Source: Bryum argenteum
Lineage: Eukaryota > Streptophyta > Bryopsida > Bryales > Bryaceae
DNA: 64,000 nucleotides
NCBI GenBank assembly: GCA_037043015.1
Contig: CM073321.1
Span: 11,850,001 to 11,914,000, forward strand
Direction: 5' to 3'
The translations under genes and the position numbers were made by a program. Of the stretch, positions 1 through 11,512 are shown in pieces. The notes below the pieces were generated by a model that saw only the letters and a list, made by a program, of their open reading frames with translations, made no database searches and was not told the DNA's origin. Every line of letters begins with the position of its first letter. Position 1 is the stretch's first letter.

Positions 1-1084
1 ATCCGGGCTTTAATGAGGGAATGTTTGGATTTTCTTTTTCTATAAATGATGCTTCTTTGCAAAACATAAGATTGGTGAGAGAGATGAAAAAAACCTTTGC
101 AAAAATTTTCAAAAAACTACGCGGGGTGGGTGAGAGGGGAGAGGCGGTTTTAGGAGAGAGAGGGCGAATTATAGGGGGTAGGGCGGGTACCACGGGGGGT
201 AGGGCGGGTACCACGGGGGGTAGGGCGGGTACCACGGGGGGTAGGGCGGGTACCACGGGGGGTAGGGCGGGTACCATGGGGGGTAGGGCGGACGGGAAGT
301 GAGAGGAGAGTGTGGGGAGTGAGGATAAGAGGAGGTGAGGGTGAGGGAGGGGTGAGGGTGAGGGGCGGGTGAGGATGAAGGGGCGGGTGAGGGGGGGGGC
401 GGATGAGGGGGCGGGGCGGTAAGAGGGGAGGTGGAGAGGGGAAGAGAAGGAAAAAAAGGGAGGAGTGGGGAGATAAGGGTAGGGAAGAGGAGAGAAGGGG
501 AGGAAGGGGAAGTGGAGTGAATGGATGGTCAATCCAATCATTGCACATCCAAACATTCTCCCACTATATCCGGGATACTCCAAATCCCGGTTTTAATGAG
601 GGAATGTTTGGATTTTTTTTTTCTATAAATGATTCTTCTTTGCAAAACATAAGATTGGTGAGAGAGATGAGAAGAGAGAGATGAAAAACCTTTGCAAAAA
701 ATTTCGAAAAACTACGTAAGGTGGGTGAGAGGGGAGATGCGAGTTACGGGGGGGGGGGAGGGGCGGGTTACGGGGGGAGGGGCGGGTTACGGGGGGAGAA
801 GCGGATTACAGGGGGTAGGGCGGGTACCGCGGGGGATAGGGTGGGAACTGGAGGAGTAAGGGGGAGGGGGTAAGGGGGAGTGAGAAGAGAGTGAGGGGAG
901 TGAGGGTGACGGAGTGAGGGGGTGAGGGTGACGGGGTGAGAGGGGATGAGAGTAAGGGTGAGGGGATGAGGGTGAAGGTGAGGGGGGGGGGTGAGGGTGA
1001 AGGGGGGTGAGGGTGAGGGTGGGGGGGGGAAGGGTGAAGGGGGGGGGGTGGAGGGGGAAGGAGAAGAAAAGAAAGAGAGGAGTG
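1..1084. repeat. G-rich arm of a fold-back repeat (copy 1)
   Basis: The + strand is almost entirely purine here, built from GGGTAGGGCGGG, GGTTACGGGG and GTGAGGGTGA variants. Two short non-G-rich blocks, 1-130 and about 545-735, are near copies of each other (both carry AATGTTTGGATTTT and AAAACATAAGATTGGTGAGA) and resemble the start of the core at 1085-1575, so the arm itself looks internally duplicated. Long proline- or glycine/arginine-rich open frames on either strand are by-products of the composition and are not called as genes. Confidence 0.75.
175..297. repeat. 21-bp tandem repeat, G-rich
   Basis: About five and a half head-to-tail copies of a 21-bp unit that contains GGGTAGGGCGGGTACC followed by ACGGG. 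Runs of three or more G separated by one to four bases fit the G-quadruplex pattern. The unit contains the palindrome GGTACC, and the same word is repeated in C-rich orientation at 23890-24100. Confidence 0.9.
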
Positions 1085-1575
1085 GATATAGAAGAGGAGG
1101 GAAGGGAAGGCATAGTCAATTCAATCGTAGAAAAGTCAAACATTCCCTCCCACTATATCTGGGAAAGTCAAAATTCCGGCTTTAGTGAGGAATGTTTGGA
1201 CTTCATTACCTTAAATATACCCGGGAGGTGGAAGAAGGGGCCAAAGGGGGATCCAAGGAAAGAGAGAATTGAAGTTTCCGTTCTTCTCCCTCTTATTCAA
1301 ATTTGCCCCACCACGAACCAATTCCCCCCTCTATTTCAAATTCGAACTACCACATTCCAAATGAATGATCTTAAAATGTGTGCTATTTACCTCCAATCCC
1401 AATGCTATATTACAAATAAATTTATCATTCTAATGGTTTAATCATATATTTGATTTTACGCTCAAAATTTATATTAAGACTAAAAAATATACTGGTGGGT
1501 AGTATTATGTTAATTTGATTCTTCTTCAAATAAGATTTTATATAAAGAAAATAAAAAAATTTAAAAAACGCAGCA
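1085..1575. repeat. Core of fold-back repeat (copy 1)
   Basis: This block (about 1085-1575) is homologous to 23096-23775: both contain GGAAGGCATAGTCAAT, CACTATATC, AGGAATGTTTGGACTTCA, GAATTGAAGTTTCCGT and end with AAAAAACGCAGCAA. The second copy is longer because a 100-120 bp stretch with ATATTACAAATA is repeated in it. No convincing coding frame is seen. Confidence 0.75.
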
Positions 1576-1850
1576 ATCCTCGTTACCCCCCCTACTATTC
1601 CACCTCCCCCCTTTCTCTCTCCCCCTACCCCCCCTTATCCCTCCCTCTACCCCTCCTTATTCCCGTATCTCCTTCTTCCCCCTACCCCCCCTAACCCCAC
1701 CCCCCCTTCCCCCGCACCCTCTAACCCCACCCCCCCTTCCCCTACCCCCCCTTCCCCCTACCCCCCTCTTCCCCCTACCCCCCCCCCCGTAAGCTGCCCC
1801 TCCTCCGGTAAGCCGCTCCTTCCCCCATAGAAATCCCCATCTTCCCATCC
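1576..1850. repeat. C-rich arm of fold-back repeat (copy 1)
   Basis: The + strand switches from purine-rich to CCCCCTACCCCCC-type sequence immediately after the core, the reverse complement of the composition of the left arm. With the G-rich arm it forms an imperfect fold-back structure. Confidence 0.7.
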
Positions 1851-2154
1851 ATGTACCATGGGGGGTCCAACCACTATATAAGGGTCAAACTTCTCATTTG
1901 TAACCCGCCCCTCCTAGCTCCCAAGATTCACTTCTCTTCGTAAGGGTTGGATTGGGGATTGGGGAAGGGCATTTAGCACATTAGAAGGAGGTTTTCGAAT
2001 TTTTTTTCTACAACGATGGCGATCAGCGCTAGCTGACAGCGGAGCTAATGTCAAAATTGGTTCATGCAAGACAATAGAGCAAATAATTATTACAAGGATT
2101 TACATAATATACCAAATTGGCCACTAGAGCCTTCATCCTTTAGGCTCAAATGCG
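1851..2154. other. Non-coding stretch, nothing recognised
   Basis: Mixed-composition sequence between the C-rich arm and a transposase fragment. It may include the promoter or leader of the fragment at 2155, but I see no clear element. Confidence 0.5.
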
Positions 2155-2740
2155 ATGGGAAGCCAACGGAGGACAACAAGAGAGTGGAATTTGTGGTATG
2201 AATTTCACGATGATGGGAACATTACTTGTGTTTTTTGCAACACAACATTCACCTCCAAACAAATTCGAGCATTCATGCACCTAGGCTACATGCCGAAATC
2301 CGAGAAGAGTGTGTGTTCCCTTGCACCGCATCGTGTTCGCAGCAGGTTTGCAAATTGTGGGGGCATAGTTCCCGCCAGAATGAGTGATGAAGACATACAT
2401 GTACGGTGGAGATTCTACCATAGATGGTCCCTCCAAGGGAATTTCTAGTGGTTCTTCATGCCATGTAGGTGTTGATACAAATACAGTGGTTGGAGTGAGG
2501 GGTGGAAGTCCTCATAGAGGAGGCCGGGATGTGTGCGTGGTAGGGGGACGTGACAATCCACACTCCATGTCAGCTGTCCGAGGTGCATCAAATTCCACGA
2601 AGTCCGTAGCAGTACGCCAACGTAGCATGGAGGAATCCTTGAACACCGCAAAGAGGAGAGAATTGACTGAAAAGTAGGCACATTGTTTCTATAACGCAAA
2701 TATCCCATTCAACGTTGCGAGTAATTATTACCTCAGTAAT
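2155..2740 (+). pseudogene. hAT transposase N-terminal fragment
   Basis: The first frame (ATG at 2155, to 2448) has a BED-like zinc-binding start: W..., CVFC about 27 residues in, then H.GY, and a downstream CGG. This matches the order seen in the full hAT protein at 19227-22135 (CFLC, HYGY, RCGG). After a frame change near 2400 a second frame runs to 2677 and ends with a stretch matching the DUF659 start of the full protein (RREL, then an in-frame TAG where the other copy has Trp, then a close copy of YEANIPFSVA). Homology stops near 2740, so catalytic Asp residues are absent. It is a truncated, frameshifted relic of a relative of the larger element, not a functional transposase. Confidence 0.7.
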
Positions 2741-3592
2741 TATTTCTTAAGCTAGCTTGCTATTAACACGTTATCAGCATGCTTTGCTCTATTACTTAGT
2801 TTTGTTTCCTTGGTGATTGTGACTATTTTCTCTTTTCTTTTAGAAGTGACACCTGAGAGAAGGATAGTTACTTACTGGTTTTATTTGTTATATTTTTCTT
2901 TTGCTACATGCACTGCTGTTGTGTTGATATAGCAGCTGCAGCCCTGCCGAACAATAGACACAGCCTCATTTAGCCTATACTTTGTCGCGTGAAGACATTT
3001 TATTCCTTTTTGTTTGTTCTAGTTGATTCTTTTGTGTGGTTGCTAGGACCAGCAGTCCAGCTGGTGTCCGCAGCCGCAGCAAGCTGCTGCTCCTCCACCT
3101 CGTAGCAGACTGCCAGGTTTTCCCCCGCTGCCCCCTGCAGCCGTTGATGTCCCGCTCCTGCTCCCTGCAGGCCCACTTTCTGTTATTTTCTCCATTTTTC
3201 TTTCTTTCGCCATCTTTGTGGCAGGTGCTCAGCATTTGCACCAACATGACTACCGCACGTGAGCCTCGTACCCAAGCTCTACTTTTTGATGCTCTTGCAG
3301 TAGACGGCAGACCGCGGGTCCCGCATGGGCGATCGCCGGTCCGCTGCAATTCGGGTTTGGGGCGACCGGGAGTCTGGAGGGGCGAGTGCACAAGAGCTCT
3401 TGCTCTTGCTCTTGGATCCTCTTTTACGCAATCCCTCAATCCCTCATATTCAAATTTCGAATTCACCGCTTCAAGCATCTTCCCCGTTCCCCCTCATTTC
3501 CCTTAAATCTCCCTTCATTTTTCATTCCCCATCTTCTTCAAATTTCATATTCTCCGCTTCTTCACATTTCCCATAAACAAATGAAAATTATT
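2741..3592. other. Non-coding stretch, possible decayed element
   Basis: No supported gene. Open frames on both strands between 2975 and 3625 lack recognisable domains and overlap each other. Near 3320-3350 the sequence CATGGGCGATCGCCGGTC resembles the 21-bp repeats at 5679-5745, hinting that 3300 and 5700 belong to one dispersed repeat. Confidence 0.4.
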
Positions 3593-3632
3593 GTCATGGT
3601 CATGGCTTTTGGCCAAGACCCGTGACCATGAT
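3593..3632. repeat. Short hairpin
   Basis: TCATGGTCATGG pairs with CCCGTGACCATGA across a short loop containing TTGGCCAA. It is about 12-13 bp of stem. It is similar in composition to the long hairpin at 63098-63199. Confidence 0.5.
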
Positions 3633-3796
3633 AAATGAAAAATGAATTTTTGAGTGCCTTGGACACTCTTCTGGTGCAAGATGGATTTAGACCCGTACAA
3701 GTTTAATCTCAATTTTAAAATAAAATTCTCATCATTCTCTCTTTTACCCTCCCCTTTTTCTTCATTTCCTTTTAAGTAATTCTACTCTAGCCAATC

Positions 3797-3888
3797 AATG
3801 ATTTTTGAGCCTCATGGTCTCCTTGATAGTAGTTGAGTTGAGGCACTTACTTCCACTCAACTACAATCAAGGAGACCATAAAATCATT
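3797..3888. repeat. Hairpin of about 90 bp
   Basis: AATGATTTT then ATGGTCTCCTTGAT and TAGTTGAGT on the left pair with ACTCAACTA, ATCAAGGAGACCAT and AAATCATT on the right, with a small loop and one bulge. The size and near-continuous stem resemble either a tiny MITE or a small-RNA hairpin precursor. Confidence 0.65.
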
Positions 3889-5486
3889 ATCCATTATGGA
3901 TAAATTAGCATACTTTGGGGACTTTGAAGTTAGTGATCATTCTCCTTTCATCAAGGTATTGTAAAGCCAAATGGTCAATCTTGAGGGTCCACAATGTAAA
4001 GTGAGCCTAAGACAAGTAGAGTAAAGGTACGCTTATTTCAAGTTCCTATAATGTCTTAGTAGTGAATACAAGTGTTGAAAATATCTTAATTGTCATGATA
4101 TTTAAGTTTGATTTATTCATCATAATATGGGCAAGGGATATCAAATATTTGCACGTCATTCACAAATAATGGGTTAAATATTACTATGAGTAATTGGTTC
4201 ATTAGAATGTTTGTAAATGGTTATTTTTGTCAACTTATAATATTTACCTTCATATGGTGGTCACTCAATTATTTGCCAAATCTATAATATGTTCTATATC
4301 ACCCTTTAATTTGACAAGCAACTTTTTCCCTCACTTATTACTAGGCTATATGCACGAACCCCTTTCTCTTAATTGTATTAGAAGGCGTTAATACTTAACC
4401 CGCCAAAATTTTCAAATGCCTCCCCCCAACCATTTTAACCAATGTTATAATGTTATGGGGCCGTAAACTAATTGCAAGGATAATCTATTAGCATATATAT
4501 ACTCGGATATTGTATATGGAGAAGTTATAATTTATTAAAGACTCCACTGATCTTAGAAGAAACTAAAATTTGTTCGTGAATGTGATGTTAGAATATATGG
4601 TGAAGTTTTGCTGCAAAGATAGTATCTTATCTAAATGTTAGAAATTGATTGACATGATTAAATTCTAAGATTGTAGATATTGAAGTGTTTGAGGCATTAA
4701 TGAGGCTAAGACTCTGTAAATCAATACACATTTTATCAATTATTTTAAATAGTTAGGCACAAAATCACTTGCTAAGATATACACCATATAATAAAAAATA
4801 TATCATGTCATGCCTACCAAGAGGATGAGAAAGTTTCACCCCATCCTCCCTACCATTCATTATTTCCAATTTAGAGATTTAGACCTCTCATGTCCATTTT
4901 TTATGAACAGAAAGATCATGAAATGGGAATTATGGGACCAATGATCCCAAATTACTAGCATGTGCCTACTCCTTGTTAATTTGAACTAATACATTAAAAA
5001 CTGCCGAATATTTTACAAAGTAATTAATATAGTCCAAACTTAGATCCTTAGCACTCAAATTATACCTTATCTTCAATATATCTTTGAATGAATCGAGGTT
5101 TCTATCACCAATACAACACTCTAATTGGAATTCATTCTAAAAAATAAATTCAAAATCTAACGCTTGTTGAAAGAGATCTATCTCTTCAAAAATCATCCAC
5201 TTTTTCACTTTTTTCATCCTAGAAATATCATTGCAAAGCCAATACTAAAATCATCTGGATCAAAATACTTCCAACTACAAAGATTGTGGGATGCATCTAA
5301 AGATCACACTTGTGTAAAACAAATCATGCAAGAACATTTTTGATGTCACATAATAGGCTTGCAATGGTAAAACATGCCAAATGTTTAAAAACCCAAAAAA
5401 CTAATACTCCCTTCACTAAAATGCATGCCATTTTTTATCCTTAATTGTATGGGTCTGCAATTTTTACCACATAAACAAGACTTAAT
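3889..5486. other. AT-rich intergenic DNA
   Basis: No gene, no long open frame with recognisable domains and no clear repeat. Composition is AT-rich throughout. Confidence 0.5.
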
Positions 5487-5678
5487 TTGGAACCCAACCC
5501 AAGCGATTTCGTCAAAAACAGAGTCCAAATGAAAAAGTTATGGCTCTTCAAAGTTCATGTCCTTCGTTCAAAGAGGGTAGACCGCCGGGTTCCCTCTGAG
5601 CTACATTCGCCCATCAGCTGGATCGGCAGTTGCCCCACTAAGCGACGTTCGCCCATCGGCTGTATCGGCAGTCGCTTA

Positions 5679-5745
5679 GGGGCGATCGTCGGTCGCACAT
5701 GGGCGATCGTCGGTCGCTCATGGGCGATCGTCGGTCGCTCATGCG
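5679..5745. repeat. 21-bp tandem repeat, about three copies
   Basis: Three successive copies of a unit containing GGGCGATCGTCGGTCGC followed by ACAT or TCAT. Flanking sequence (5580-5800) is rich in related GCGATC/GGTCG words. The open frame at 5487-5813 across it looks like a composition artefact. Confidence 0.8.
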
Positions 5746-6032
5746 ACCGCCGGTCCAGACGAGGCGACTGCCTATCCAGTCCTACGTGGCGCAGTCGCGC
5801 ACCGTATTGCTAAGTTGTACAGGCCACGTGGCAGCCACGTAGGATGCAACGTGGACAGGGTAAATCAAGGGTAACTTTTCTGTAAAAAAAGATTCTATAG
5901 ATTCTATTAGACATTCTGAGGCTCATTGTCTGTCTGACATGTCGCGTCTGTTTGACGTCCGACAGTGTGTAATAAGACAACGCTGGTGGGGTGGGTGAGA
6001 GGGGGAGGACCAGGTTATGGGGGGAGGGGCGG

Positions 6033-6040
6033 GTTACGGG
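6033..6040. repeat. Left 8-bp target-site duplication (GTTACGGG)
   Basis: GTTACGGG lies directly before the left terminus of the hAT-type element and again directly after its right terminus at 22776-22783. Eight base pairs is the normal hAT duplication length. The word also recurs within the G-rich host array, so chance identity is possible. Confidence 0.6.
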
Positions 6041-6224
6041 CAGAGATGTCAATTCGGACGTTTTTTGAGTTTTTTTGGTCGGACGGACGTCCGTCCGTGG
6101 GGGTAAATCGGAATTACTATCACAATAGTAAATTTTTTAACCATCAGATCGTATTGGAGGTCGCATCTTAGCCGTTGAAATTGTGTTGTGAGTGTAGGTG
6201 GTTTCCATTTGATTGTATTGGGCG

Positions 6225-6420
6225 GCCCAGGACTGTCCGATTGGCCCCGGCCGACCGACCGGTCAACGGCGTCGGATCGGCCGCAGGCCGTCCGATCGGT
6301 CGCGGGTTCGGTCGGCCGTCGAATGGGGCGCAGTCAGCGTCGGCCGTCCGATAGGTCGCGACCGGCCGGTCGGCGCCGGTGACCATCGGATCTAGGTCGG
6401 CTGGTTGGCCATGCGACCGC
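6225..6420. repeat. GC-rich subterminal block (left)
   Basis: Dense CGGCCGACCGG, CCGATCGGTCG and GGTCGGC words. Similar blocks lie at 10165-10500, 13210-13420, 15705-15855 and 22385-22640. Such subterminal repeats are the usual binding sites of hAT transposases; that role here is inferred. Confidence 0.65.
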
Positions 6421-6421
6421 G

Positions 6422-6432
6422 GCCTACATAAG
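6422..6432 (+). promoter_or_regulatory. Possible TATA-like element of the kinase-like gene
   Basis: CTACATAAGGC lies at the inner edge of the left GC-rich block, about 170 bp before the first ATG at 6598. It is a weak match, supported only by position; the other two genes next to GC blocks (at 10140 and 22312) have better TATA boxes in the same relative place. Confidence 0.3.
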
Positions 6433-6597
6433 GCCGACCGGTCCTCTACTCTCCTCACTTCTTTCCTTCATTTCCAGGGTGCGGAGTGGCTGTAGGTTGA
6501 AAATTTTTTTAATTTTCATCCACTGGCTCCGTATCCTAGAGGGAAAGAAGTCTTTCCGTTTGTAAGCGGGGAGATTTTGCTGTTTTTTTTCAAAAAG

Positions 6598-8081
6598 ATG
6601 CCAAAACATGGGGTTGGGGGCATTGGGGGGAATCGAGGCCGGAGACCGGGAGCGTTTACACATCTTGAGAAGTGGGAGCACCCATCCAGTAAGAGCAAGT
6701 ACTTTCTTCAGGAGAATTTAATCGTCCGATTTTATGAGGCCAACAGTCTTTCACGTTTATTCAGCAAATACGTGAGATACAAAGAGGAAGCTCCTGCCAA
6801 ATTCAAGGACGACATGATGGACCTCATGATGGAAGCGCTCCAAGATCCGGTGCGGAGACCGATAAGCGTGGATTTACGGATTGGATGGAGGATAGATTAA
6901 TCGATGCTCTCTGGAACGCTGTCGACATATTGCAGAGGTACAAGAGTACGAATTGAGCGGGTGATGAGGAGTTTAGGGATGTGGTATTGAGGGCGGAGGC
7001 TCTCCAACAAGCGATGAGGCCGTATTCCAATAATAAAAACCGGCGCGGCTCCATAGGATGGTGGCACACGGATGAAGGAAGGTTAACGGAGCTGGGTCGC
7101 ATGAATAATTTGATAGTAATTCCTGTCACGGCCCGTATCATCGAACTTGAGAAGAGGACTCTAAGAGAAGGATACGGCACAATTTCCAAAGTTCACATAA
7201 GAGGGGTTGTGGCCATTGAAGAGTACTGGGAATTTGCTGCAAAGACTCCCAACCATGCTGTGACACGACCAGACTTGGCCAAGGTGGGGCATTAGAATGA
7301 GGCGTTTGCTGTAAGGATACAACATCCAGGTGTTATTCGTTTTATAGCCATTCATGCAAATAAATTCCACGGCTATACGTACTGGTGGAATGGCGGCACG
7401 ATTCGATCGATGTTGGCCCTTGATGCAAGATATGGAGATGATGTTAATGGAGAGATCGAACTCACACCTCATTCTGATGATGAGCGTATTCGAGCTTGGC
7501 AGTTGGTCCGGTTTCGCAAAAAACGAATAGAGCTTGCTTGGGCTTTAGTGCATATCATGTGTGAAGTCCACCGGTTGAACTACCTCCACAACGATGTGTT
7601 TCCAGACAACATACTTCTTCACTTCCCTCAAGATGAATCACGAGTGTATATTGGAGTATGCGATTGGGGGCTAACCACGAGCATGGATGATAAAATGAGG
7701 TCCTTGTATACGTTCACAAAACTCCAAGAGCGAATTGATACTCTAGAAGCACGATATTGGGTAGATCCTCGGGTGGCGTACTTGTACAAACGGAGTGATG
7801 ACATTCACATTATTCCGCTTCTTGATTGCGCTTTGGAGGAGTTTGCTACGACACGAATAGCACAACGAATCCTCAAGAAGAGCATGTCGACGGCCTACGA
7901 GAATTTCCAAAGTACAACGGGGCCTGACCGGTGGTCAAATCAAGGCCTGGCAAATGCTTTTGACCAATACTTGGAGATGGTCGCTGATGCAAAGTATACG
8001 CTGACCCACGTTGTCAACCGCTTCATGGAATCATTCCAGTGGCCGGTGCTAAATGATCATTATCGCACCAAGTATGATTAG
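6598..8081 (+). pseudogene. Protein-kinase-like protein, decayed
   Basis: About 490 codons are readable from the ATG at 6598. The C-terminal part (7410-8081) has a kinase-type catalytic loop, HNDVFPDNILLHF (from 7587), followed about 20 residues later by DWG in place of DFG. Upstream, HPGVIRFIAIHANK fits the strand before the hinge. The HRD position is HND, so it could be a divergent or weakly active kinase. I do not recognise the N-terminal 150 residues. Three lesions are visible: a frame change near 6850, an in-frame TGA near 6955 and an in-frame TAG at 7293. It sits just inside the left end of the hAT-type element, convergent with the gene at 8806-10024, and looks like captured cargo. A kinase fold is likely; substrate is unknown. 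Confidence 0.6.
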
Positions 8082-8805
8082 TAAATTAGTTCTGCGCATC
8101 TGTTTTAGTTCTTGCAGCTTTATTAGCTTTTTAGATTCTACATTGAAGTCCTCATGTAGATGTAGGCAAAACTTTTGTAGTCAACTGTATTACATGCCTT
8201 CTATATGTAGCTACTTCAAGTACATTCTTGTTTATATATACCTTGCAATGCTTCCAGTGAATGACTTCTTCTCCATTCTATGTTATTTGATTTTATTACT
8301 TAATACCTTCAAGGCTTCAATAGAAATATCTCCAAATCTTCATGAACAACATTTGAGAATATATAATGAATTGTGAAACTTCTTCATTATATCAACCTTG
8401 CCTAGTTGCGATATTAATGGTTTGTCCGAAGTCAAGTCAAGCATAATATGACTTTTCTTACATATGCCTTTATTTGTATGAACTGATGAACATATCATAT
8501 GTTAGGTGAGAGTGTGAGACTGTGAAAAAAGGCTTAAAGCCAAACAAAAGAAATTATTACCACCAAGTGAACTCATAGTCAAAATACAAGACATCGCGAT
8601 AAAATCCTTGAAATAACAAATTGCATAGTATATTAATATATAATGATGTAGTCCGATATTTGGATAATCCATTCATATACAAAATATGGATTTCAGGATC
8701 CTCAAAATTGGCCCCTAGCAAGGCGATAATGGTGTAGACATTATCCGTTGCAAAAAACCACATAACCTTCACTATAATGACACTATGTATGATGATTTGT
8801 CATTC
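8082..8805. other. Spacer between convergent cargo genes
   Basis: AT-rich sequence holding the 3' ends of both convergent genes. I see no further gene. Confidence 0.5.
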
Positions 8806-10024
8806 TTAATCTGAGTCTTCATCATCATGTTTACGACTTGGCGCAGCGCCGTAAGAAGGTGGTCCTCGAGAAGATTCTCCAAACAAGTAAGTTTGCCTAA
8901 AGTTTCTTTCGGCTTCAAGCTGTTCAATGTATTCCTGCTGACTTAGAAGTGTGGCTTGTTGCAAATCTTGTTGGTACCTCGCCTCTTCGTCCTTCGGAGA
9001 TAGATAAGGTGCTGAAGGCAGGTCGTTACTTCCGTATGCATTCTGACCATATCCATAATTTGTGTAGCCAACAATGTCTGATCTTCTATCATATTGACCT
9101 CCATACTCATATGTTTCCTTCGGGTGTAATGGCCTACGGTACTCGGGACTTCCGAATGTTGTACCGTATTGGTTCCCACGATTGTATGGGTTTATAGGAT
9201 GAGTTGGGCTTGAGTTGCATTGAGCATTGGATCCGCTACCCTGCTCAACTCCTAAACCATGTGTACCTCCTGTATACATTGGAGATGGGTAGTTCGAACT
9301 ACATCCACCTCTACCGTACTCGCGTTCGACTCCGTACGTGTTTTGTAGATGCGGTGGCATATAACTCATAGGAGTACTGAATTGGTGGTTACCATGGTAA
9401 TACCCCTCACTTCTTGTGCCAAAGGATACTGGTGCTTGACGATCGTTATGGTTTGAGTTTTGGTTAGTGCCCCCATATGCCCTTGGAGTTCCATGTTGTT
9501 GAAGTTGGGCATCCATATCAACTGAACGTTCTGAATAAGTAGTATAACAATCGCTTGGTCCCATCCAATTTGTTGGAATGAATGGGTTGCTGCGATCCAA
9601 TAAATGCACGTTCAAACCTATCACAGTGGTCCAGTCAATGTCCTTGTGCAGGACTATTTCAGCCCACACCATGGCCATGGTAGAATACAACATCAATTCA
9701 GGCCTTGTGTTCTTGATTCCAACTGCAATTGTGACTTCGTGATATCTGTGCGCAAAATGGTCGCTCTTGCAACTCTTCACTGGGCTTTCACGACGAGGAC
9801 CATATTTCTCTGCTTCCTGCCGCGGCCATAACTTCATGATGTGGTACATCTTCACGTACTTCTTGCACATGGTGCAATTCCAAATGTCTGCCCTCTCCTC
9901 TCGCCAACCCGGCTCTACAACACAGTTTGGGTCACTCCATGCTTACCAATCCATTTTTGGAGGGTCGCCCTTTGGTCGTGGAGACTTGGCCTCGCCCCTC
10001 GAACGTGAAAACTTCGGCGCCATT
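8806..10024 (-). pseudogene. Tyr/Gly/Pro-rich protein with Cys/His N-terminus
   Basis: Reading on the - strand from an ATG at 10024, about 405 codons are open apart from one TAA at 9943-9945; the longest unbroken frame starts at 9870. The first third is well ordered and basic, with CTMCKKYVKMYH followed by further Cys and His residues (CKSDHFAHRYH), which could bind zinc. The last two thirds are low complexity: repeated Tyr-Gly, Asn, Gln and Pro (for example EYGRGG, YGGQYDRR), ending in an acidic DDEDSD. No family is recognised. The gene starts at the inner edge of a GC-rich block, has a good TATA box upstream, and converges on the kinase-like gene. It could be a second transposon protein that binds DNA, but this is only inferred from the Cys/His region and location. 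Confidence 0.5.
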
Positions 10025-10152
10025 CTCAGCAGCAACAAGTATGCACAGTGTGGGCGTGGGTGACCCACGCGGACCCTGAGCAACGCAGTCGATGCAGCTT
10101 TAAAAAAAGCCACCGTACAGCCCATTCACCAGAGTGATGGAGAATGAGCCCC

Positions 10153-10166
10153 TCCCCTCCTATTTA
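10153..10166 (-). promoter_or_regulatory. TATA box of the Tyr/Gly-rich gene
   Basis: On the - strand GCATAAATAGGAG lies about 130 bp upstream of the ATG at 10024 and abuts the GC-rich block. Position and sequence fit a core promoter. Confidence 0.5.
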
Positions 10167-10500
10167 TGCCGACCGCGGATCGGACGCCATTGGCCAACTG
10201 GCACTGGTTGACCGATCCCGGACGGCAGCAATCAAATCGCCGTTCGAGCGGCCTAGATCAGACGTACGACCGATCCGGGTCGCACGACCGATCGGTCGAT
10301 CGGGGCCGCCGATGCCGGTCGACCTATCCGAGCGACCGGGGACCGGTCGGCCGACTGGCCTGGCAACCGGCGACCGGGCCGGCGTCCGGCGACCGGCGAC
10401 CAGGAACCGGTTGGCCGACCGGCCTGGCGACCAGTGACCGGCCTGGCGACCAGCGACCGGCCTGGCGACCAACGACCGGCCGTGCGACCAAGCCGGCGAC
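10165..10500. repeat. GC-rich block (internal 1)
   Basis: Tandem-like CGACCGGCCTGG words with a 14-17 bp rhythm, related to the subterminal blocks of the hAT-type element. Open frames on both strands through it are composition artefacts. Confidence 0.75.
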
Positions 10501-11240
10501 CGGCCCGCCGTACCTCTCTTCCCCGTACCTCCCTTCGCCCTCCTCTACTTGCATCTCCCCAACTCTCCCCGTTTGCACAATTTCGAGGACTTCCCTGCAT
10601 TACATAATTGCAATTTGAGTAGTACTATTTTTAGCCTGTATAGTCCACGTGGCCTCTAAATATGGACATGGAATGTTCTGACAAGGGAATGTCGGGAATA
10701 TCTTTTTGTCATAAACGGAAATGTTTTATGACAAAGATACTCTCGGCTTTAAATAAAATTATAATAAGGGACTCTTTACAAGAGGAGTGAAGGCCAACAA
10801 ATCTCCAAGCCAATTCACTCAATTTTTAAGTTATGTTGCCCAATTAGCTTGAATTGGACAAAGAATTTAACAATCATTATAGTGGGGCCAATTTTCTCAT
10901 TTGGGAAGTCCTTCGGAGTTGATGCCCTTCTCTAGAAGGAGAGCCAAGGCCATGGGGCCATTATTAGCTAGAGTCCATGTTTTTCATTTGTACACATTTA
11001 TTTTTTATATATTTTTTTTTTGAAATATTCGTTCCTAACACCTTAACAACCACGGCCACCGATTCGGCTTTTACCGTCACGGCCAAAAAATGTTTTATAG
11101 TCAACTTCAAATGTTATGATCTCGCATCTAGTGATGATCCAACGGTTGAAAATTTCACACTACTACGGATGGTAGTCTACTCAAGATCCTACGATTGAAA
11201 TTATTAAATATATCCAAAAATATTGGACATAGCCCCTTTA

Positions 11241-11512
11241 TGGTGAAACCACCTATTGTTGTGCACTTAAGGAAAATTGAGGGAATCTATATACTTGGAG
11301 TGAGAAATGAGTGGGTTGCTATTTCTCACGGATAGGGAATAGGAAAAGACGAGCTAACACTATTAGATACAAATTTTAGAAGGAGAAGCCTAAAGGCGGG
11401 CACCTTAAATATGTACGAATGAGGTACATGCAAGGGAGGTGAGATCTTTATAAAGGCAAGAATCTTGGGTGCCCGCCTTTAGGTAGGTGCCCGCCTTTAG
11501 GTGGTTTCACCA
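11241..11512. mobile_element. MITE, 272 bp, TA-flanked
   Basis: Termini TGGTGAAACCACCTA and TAGGTGGTTTCACCA are perfect inverted repeats; AAAGGCGGGCACC / GGTGCCCGCCTTT extend the fold-back inside. TA dinucleotides flank both ends, as expected for Tc1/mariner-type MITEs. It is present only in copy 1 of the tandem unit. Confidence 0.7.

Noticed and set aside
150-548. Long proline-rich or Gly/Arg-rich open frames in the G-rich and C-rich arms (also 787-1143, 22904-23164)
   Set aside because: They follow from the base composition, occur in several frames on both strands and have no conserved domain.
2764-2785. AACACGTTATCAGCATGC as a copia-type internal primer site
   Set aside because: It resembles a motif I recall from plant copia elements, but no LTR, gag or pol is seen around it, so it cannot be supported.
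5487-5813. Arg-rich 108-codon frame
   Set aside because: It reads through the 21-bp repeats and has no match I recognise.
10144-10618. Overlapping open frames in the GC-rich blocks (also 13076-13479 and 22299-22996)
   Set aside because: They are Arg/Pro/Gly/Asp-rich translations of the CCGGTCGG repeats in all frames.
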